Of a DNA stretch of 64,000 nt, positions 60,784 to 64,000 are shown piece after piece. Made by a program: the position numbers and the translations under genes. The stretch's first letter is position 1. Each line of letters begins with the position of its first letter. The notes beneath the pieces are model-generated. The model ran no database searches. It saw only the letters and a list, made by a program, of their open reading frames with translations, and was not told the origin of the DNA. The DNA comes from Rhodoblastus sp. 17X3 (GTDB lineage Bacteria; Pseudomonadota; Alphaproteobacteria; Rhizobiales; Beijerinckiaceae), in assembly GCF_030056575.1 (NCBI RefSeq), contig NZ_JASHHX010000012.1, positions 1 through 64,000 on the forward strand. Reading direction: 5' to 3'.

Positions 60784-62021
60784 AACACCCCGCGATGTTT
60801 TCTCATCTTGAACGACCGCATTTTCCGCCGCCGAGCCTGCGGCAGATCATCGCCGACCTCGACTTTGCCTATGTAGCCCACGGCTTTATCGGCTGGCTTT
60901 TCGCGGCCACGGCGCCGGTGGCCATCATTCTCGCCGTCGGCTCGAAGGGCGGCCTGTCGGAAGCGGAATTGGCGTCCTGGGTCTTCGCCGTCTTTTTCGT
61001 CAACGGCGTCATCACGATTTTCTTTTCCTGGCTCTATCGCCAGCCGATGGCCTTTTTCTGGACCATTCCCGGGACAGTTCTGGTTGGGCCAGCCTTGCAG
61101 CACCTGACATTTCCGCAAGTGCTCGGCGCCTTTTACGCCACCGGCCTCATCACTGTGGCCTTGGGCGCGACCGATTGGGTCGGGCGCGCCATGAAGCTCA
61201 TACCCATGCCCGTCGTCATGGGTATGGTGGCCGGGGTATTCTTGCGCTTTGGGCTGGATCTCATCCGCGCCTTGCACTCCGATGTCGCCATCGCCGGGCC
61301 GATGGCGCTGGCCTGGCTCGGGCTCTCCGCTTCGCCACGCCTGTCGCGCGCGCTGCCGCCGATCCTCGGCGCGCTCATGGTCGGCGCTATGGCGATCCTG
61401 CTGCTGGGTCGCCTCGACCCCTCGTCGCTCGGCCCGCTGCAACTGGCGCATCCAATAATCCAGACGCCGCAATTGTCATGGGCCGCGATGGTGGAACTGA
61501 CCGTGCCGCTGGCCATCACGGTATTGGTGGTGCAAAACGGGCAGGGCTACGCGGTCTTGCGCAACGCCGGCCATGAACCGCCGGTCGACTCCACCACGGT
61601 CGCCTGCGGCGTCGGCTCCCTGCTGTCGGCCCTGGCTGGCGGCGTCTCAACCTGCCTCGCCGGACCGACGAACGCCATTCTGGTTTCGTCTGGAATAGCG
61701 AAACGCCAATATACGGCGGGTATCGCGGTCGGCGTGTTTTCCGTGGTCTTCGGCCTGATGGCGCCCAGCTTCACGCGGCTGATGCTCAATGCGCCGAAAG
61801 CCTTCGTCATGACCCTGGCCGGCCTCGCCATGTTGCGCGTGCTGCAATCGGCCTTCATCGGTGCCTTCAGGGAACGTTTTGCGCTTGGCGGCTTGGTCGC
61901 CTTTCTCGTGACTACGGCGGATCTTGGCCTGTTCAATATTGGCGCTGCCTTTTGGGGGCTTGTGGCAGGATTCTTTGTCTCGCGCCTGCTGGAACCCGAG
62001 GATTTTCGCGCGACGACCTGA
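60780..62021 (+). CDS. benE: BenE-type benzoate/H+ symporter family transporter
   Basis: Inner-membrane transporter of 413 aa with about 11-12 hydrophobic segments. Family marks are FFWTIPGTVLVGPALQHLTF, LPPILGALMVGAM, TVLVVQNGQGYAVLRNAGHE and GGVSTCLAGPTNAILVSSGI. Benzoate is the known substrate in Acinetobacter and Pseudomonas; no benzoate-degradation gene is present here, so the substrate is uncertain. The ATG at 60780 overlaps the SDR remnant stop (ATGA); an ATG six codons on is an alternative. Confidence 0.88.
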   Translation: MKHPAMFSHLERPHFPPPSLRQIIADLDFAYVAHGFIGWLFAATAPVAIILAVGSKGGLSEAELASWVFAVFFVNGVITIFFSWLYRQPMAFFWTIPGTVLVGPALQHLTFPQVLGAFYATGLITVALGATDWVGRAMKLIPMPVVMGMVAGVFLRFGLDLIRALHSDVAIAGPMALAWLGLSASPRLSRALPPILGALMVGAMAILLLGRLDPSSLGPLQLAHPIIQTPQLSWAAMVELTVPLAITVLVVQNGQGYAVLRNAGHEPPVDSTTVACGVGSLLSALAGGVSTCLAGPTNAILVSSGIAKRQYTAGIAVGVFSVVFGLMAPSFTRLMLNAPKAFVMTLAGLAMLRVLQSAFIGAFRERFALGGLVAFLVTTADLGLFNIGAAFWGLVAGFFVSRLLEPEDFRATT

Positions 62022-62215
62022 CGCCAAGGCGCCTTGGCGAATGATCCTCGGCGATTGCGCCCGCCGGCGCGGCGCCGGTCGCGGAATGGGAAGCCCCATG
62101 TCTTCAGACAGGGGCATGGCGCCGCCGTTTTCCCCGCGCTCGTTCAATCGAATCTTTCCCTGGCGGGCGTTTCGATCGCCCGACGTAGCGCGCGTCGCCT
62201 CCACGTCGTTCTCGC

Positions 62216-63019
62216 TCAATAACCCGCCGAGCGGGGTCCCGGCAGCCCGCTCTTGAACCGCCGCGCCAGCGTCTGTGTGGCCTGGACGAGCAGAAGCGCA
62301 TCGACGCCGACCGCGACGAATTGCGCGCCCTGGGCCAGATAGGCCGAGGCGACGGTTTCGTCCGTCGCGAGCAGGCCGGGGGCCTTACCGCACGCAAGAA
62401 TCAATTTTATTGCCCGTTCCATGGCCGCGACAACTTCTGGATGTTGCGGTTGGCCGATGTGACCGAGCGAGGCCGACAAATCGGCGGCGCCGAGAAAAAC
62501 GCCGTCGACGCCGTCGATCGTGGCGATGGCCTCAAGATTTTCCAGTCCTGTGCGCGTTTCGACCTGCAAGAGCAGGCAGACTTCGTCATTGGCCCGATCG
62601 AGGTAATCAGGCGTCCGCCCCCATCGCGCCGCTCGAGCGATGCCCGCGCCTACGCCGCGAAAACCCTGGGGCGGATAGCGCGTCGCGCGCACCAGCATTT
62701 CCGCCTGCTCCGGCGTATCGACCATGGGAATGAGGAGAGAGTGCGCGCCGATGTCGAGCATCTGCTTGATCAGCACGGGATCGCCGGTTGGCGGGCGAAC
62801 CACGGCATGCGTCGGATAGGGCGCGACGGATTGCAATTGCGCCAGCATGGTCCGCAGATCGAGAGGCGAATGCTCTCCGTCGAGCAGGAGCCAGTCAAAG
62901 CCTGATCCCGCGCAGATTTCCGCGCTATAGGAGTCGGCCATGGCGAGCCACAGGCCGATTTGCCGATCGCCCTGCTTCAGCGCGGCCTTGAAAGGATTAG
63001 CGAGAATTTCGGCTGTCAT
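62216..63019 (-). CDS. HpcH/HpaI-type aldolase (4-hydroxy-2-oxoheptanedioate aldolase family)
   Basis: Class II pyruvate-type aldolase of 267 aa that cleaves 4-hydroxy-2-oxoacids to pyruvate (or a pyruvate analogue) and an aldehyde. The family residues are present: [18 protein letters not shown], the Arg in [25 protein letters not shown], the metal-binding Glu in [16 protein letters not shown] and [20 protein letters not shown] precedes the ATG at 63019, preferred over 63046. No catabolic partners are adjacent, so the natural substrate is open; it converges on the BenE-type gene. Confidence 0.9.
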   Translation of the reverse strand: MTAEILANPFKAALKQGDRQIGLWLAMADSYSAEICAGSGFDWLLLDGEHSPLDLRTMLAQLQSVAPYPTHAVVRPPTGDPVLIKQMLDIGAHSLLIPMVDTPEQAEMLVRATRYPPQGFRGVGAGIARAARWGRTPDYLDRANDEVCLLLQVETRTGLENLEAIATIDGVDGVFLGAADLSASLGHIGQPQHPEVVAAMERAIKLILACGKAPGLLATDETVASAYLAQGAQFVAVGVDALLLVQATQTLARRFKSGLPGPRSAGY

Positions 63020-63133
63020 TGTTTTTTCCTGGAAGCGGAACGACAATCATCCCATCACCGTATTGCGGCGCAAGAAATATCGTTTTTTTTAATTTTGTCG
63101 ATATATTATTCTTGCCGCCCTTGCGAAACGGTG

Positions 63134-63172
63134 GAGGCCCGCCTGGGGACACCCGCCCGGAGAGGCGGCCTC
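63134..63172 (-). terminator. Stem-loop after the sigma-54 activator gene
   Basis: GAGGCCCGCCT (63134-63144) pairs with AGGCGGCCTC (63163-63172) with one bulged C, overlapping the activator stop codon. No T-run is seen on the minus strand, so termination is possible but not certain. Confidence 0.4.
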
Positions 63173-64000
63173 ACGGCGTTTCGCTCTCCTGCATGATGCT
63201 GCGGCTTTTCAGTCGATAGACCATTTGCGGCCGGGTAATGCCCAACAGGCGCGCCGCCGCGGCCACATTGCCCCGCGCCTTCTTCATCGCCCTTTTCAAC
63301 AATATCGTTTCAAATTGGTCGATCGACACCGGCTCGGCTTCGCCGCCCTCATCATGGAGCAGGTTGTCGATCCGTGCGAAAATTCGCTCGTCTTCGCCAA
63401 CGGCGGCGTTTCTGCGCGTTTGTTCCGCCGCGTCGGCGCTGACGATCCTGCCTTGCTCGTCGATCTCGAAACGCCGGTCGTCGTAACGCTCGCCGCTGGT
63501 GAAGAGTTGCGGCGTATCAATCGGTCCATCGTCGGCCGCGAGGATCACTCCGCGCTCGACGACATTTTCTAGCTCGCGAATATTACCGGGCCAACGATAG
63601 GACAGCATGGCGTCGACCGCGCGACGGGTGAAGCCGTTGATCCGCCGCTGGTGCCGGGCGTTGAATTTGGCGAGGAAATGGGTCATCAGCGGTGAAATAT
63701 CCTCGTGGCGCTCGCGCAAGGGTGCGATGAGGATCGGAAAGACATTGAGGCGGAAGAACAGGTCCTCGCGAAACCGGCCCTGCCGCACCTCCTCGCGCAG
63801 GTCGACATTGGTCGCAGCCGCAACGCGCACATCGATGCTGCGTGTCTGGGTGTCGCCGAGCCTCTCCAGTTCGCCTTCCTGCAGGACGCGCAAAAGTTTG
63901 CCTTGCGCGCCAAGCGTCAGGGTCCCCACTTCATCGAGGAACAATGTTCCGCCGTCGGCCCGCTCGAAACGCCCGAGCCGGCTTTGCGTCGCGCCGGTAT
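63171..64000 (-). CDS. Sigma-54-dependent transcriptional activator, Fis type (partial, 5' end beyond window)
   Basis: Enhancer-binding protein of the NtrC/NifA class, cut by the window end. The visible part starts just after the GAF of the GAFTGA loop ([17 protein letters not shown]) and includes Walker B ([11 protein letters not shown]), the sensor region ([20 protein letters not shown]), the arginine finger and sensor II ([40 protein letters not shown]). A Fis-type helix-turn-helix closes it ([20 protein letters not shown]). The sensory domain and Walker A are outside the window, so the signal and targets cannot be named. Confidence 0.92.
   Translation of the reverse strand, partial: TGATQSRLGRFERADGGTLFLDEVGTLTLGAQGKLLRVLQEGELERLGDTQTRSIDVRVAAATNVDLREEVRQGRFREDLFFRLNVFPILIAPLRERHEDISPLMTHFLAKFNARHQRRINGFTRRAVDAMLSYRWPGNIRELENVVERGVILAADDGPIDTPQLFTSGERYDDRRFEIDEQGRIVSADAAEQTRRNAAVGEDERIFARIDNLLHDEGGEAEPVSIDQFETILLKRAMKKARGNVAAAARLLGITRPQMVYRLKSRSIMQESETP

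Overview
The window is 64 kb of GC-rich DNA, almost fully coded. It looks like an alphaproteobacterial chromosome, probably Hyphomicrobiales and possibly near the Beijerinckiaceae/Methylocystaceae. That placement is an inference from a Caulobacter/rhizobial-type tad/cpa locus, small proteins of kinds I associate with rhizobia, the base composition and the mix of C1, H2 and N genes. No rRNA, tRNA, CRISPR array, intact insertion sequence or prophage was seen.

Layout. 0.1-2.6 kb: a TauE/SafE permease divergent from a FadL-type outer-membrane channel. 2.7-9.4 kb: a hydrogenase cluster (maturation protease, HupH-like protein, [NiFe] small subunit, Isp1, Isp2, large subunit), followed on the other strand by a DsrC/TusE-like protein and HypC/HupF. 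Having isp1-isp2 between the two catalytic subunits marks the Isp-type (group 1e-like) enzyme. Its Isp1/Isp2 module resembles DsrM/DsrK of sulfur metabolism, so the DsrC-like neighbour is notable. 9.5-17.9 kb: methyltransferases, a PCu(A)C-like protein, GTP cyclohydrolase I next to a BLUF photoreceptor, a hemolysin III-type membrane protein, and a bile-acid-symporter-like carrier divergent from a LysR regulator. 18-24.7 kb: a large two-domain glycosyltransferase and a type I secretion ABC/HlyD pair. 25-26.8 kb: a SulP transporter.

26.95-36.85 kb: a guanidine-I (ykkC) riboswitch ahead of a seven-gene operon: ABC transporter (3 genes), two DUF1989 proteins, a large biotin-dependent carboxylase and allophanate hydrolase. 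The riboswitch and gene set point to guanidine carboxylase, carboxyguanidine deiminase and allophanate hydrolase, a guanidine-to-ammonia route, rather than classical urea carboxylase. The riboswitch is followed by two mutually exclusive 8-bp helices, one of which hides the first ribosome-binding site.

36.9-45.6 kb: an AI-2E-type permease, several small proteins, a decayed transglutaminase, a cold-shock protein, a retropepsin-like protease, a DnaJ protein, an SRPBCC/site-2-protease fusion, a TPR protein and an ICMT-type methyltransferase. 45.6-58.9 kb: a near-complete tad/cpa Flp-pilus locus (cpaA, flp, cpaB, cpaC, a lipoprotein, three TadE/G-like proteins, cpaE, cpaF, tadB, tadC, then an SH3-like protein). 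58.9-64 kb: remnants of a pRiA4b ORF-3-like gene and of a short-chain dehydrogenase, a LysR regulator, a BenE-type transporter, a HpcH/HpaI aldolase, and a sigma-54 activator cut by the window end.
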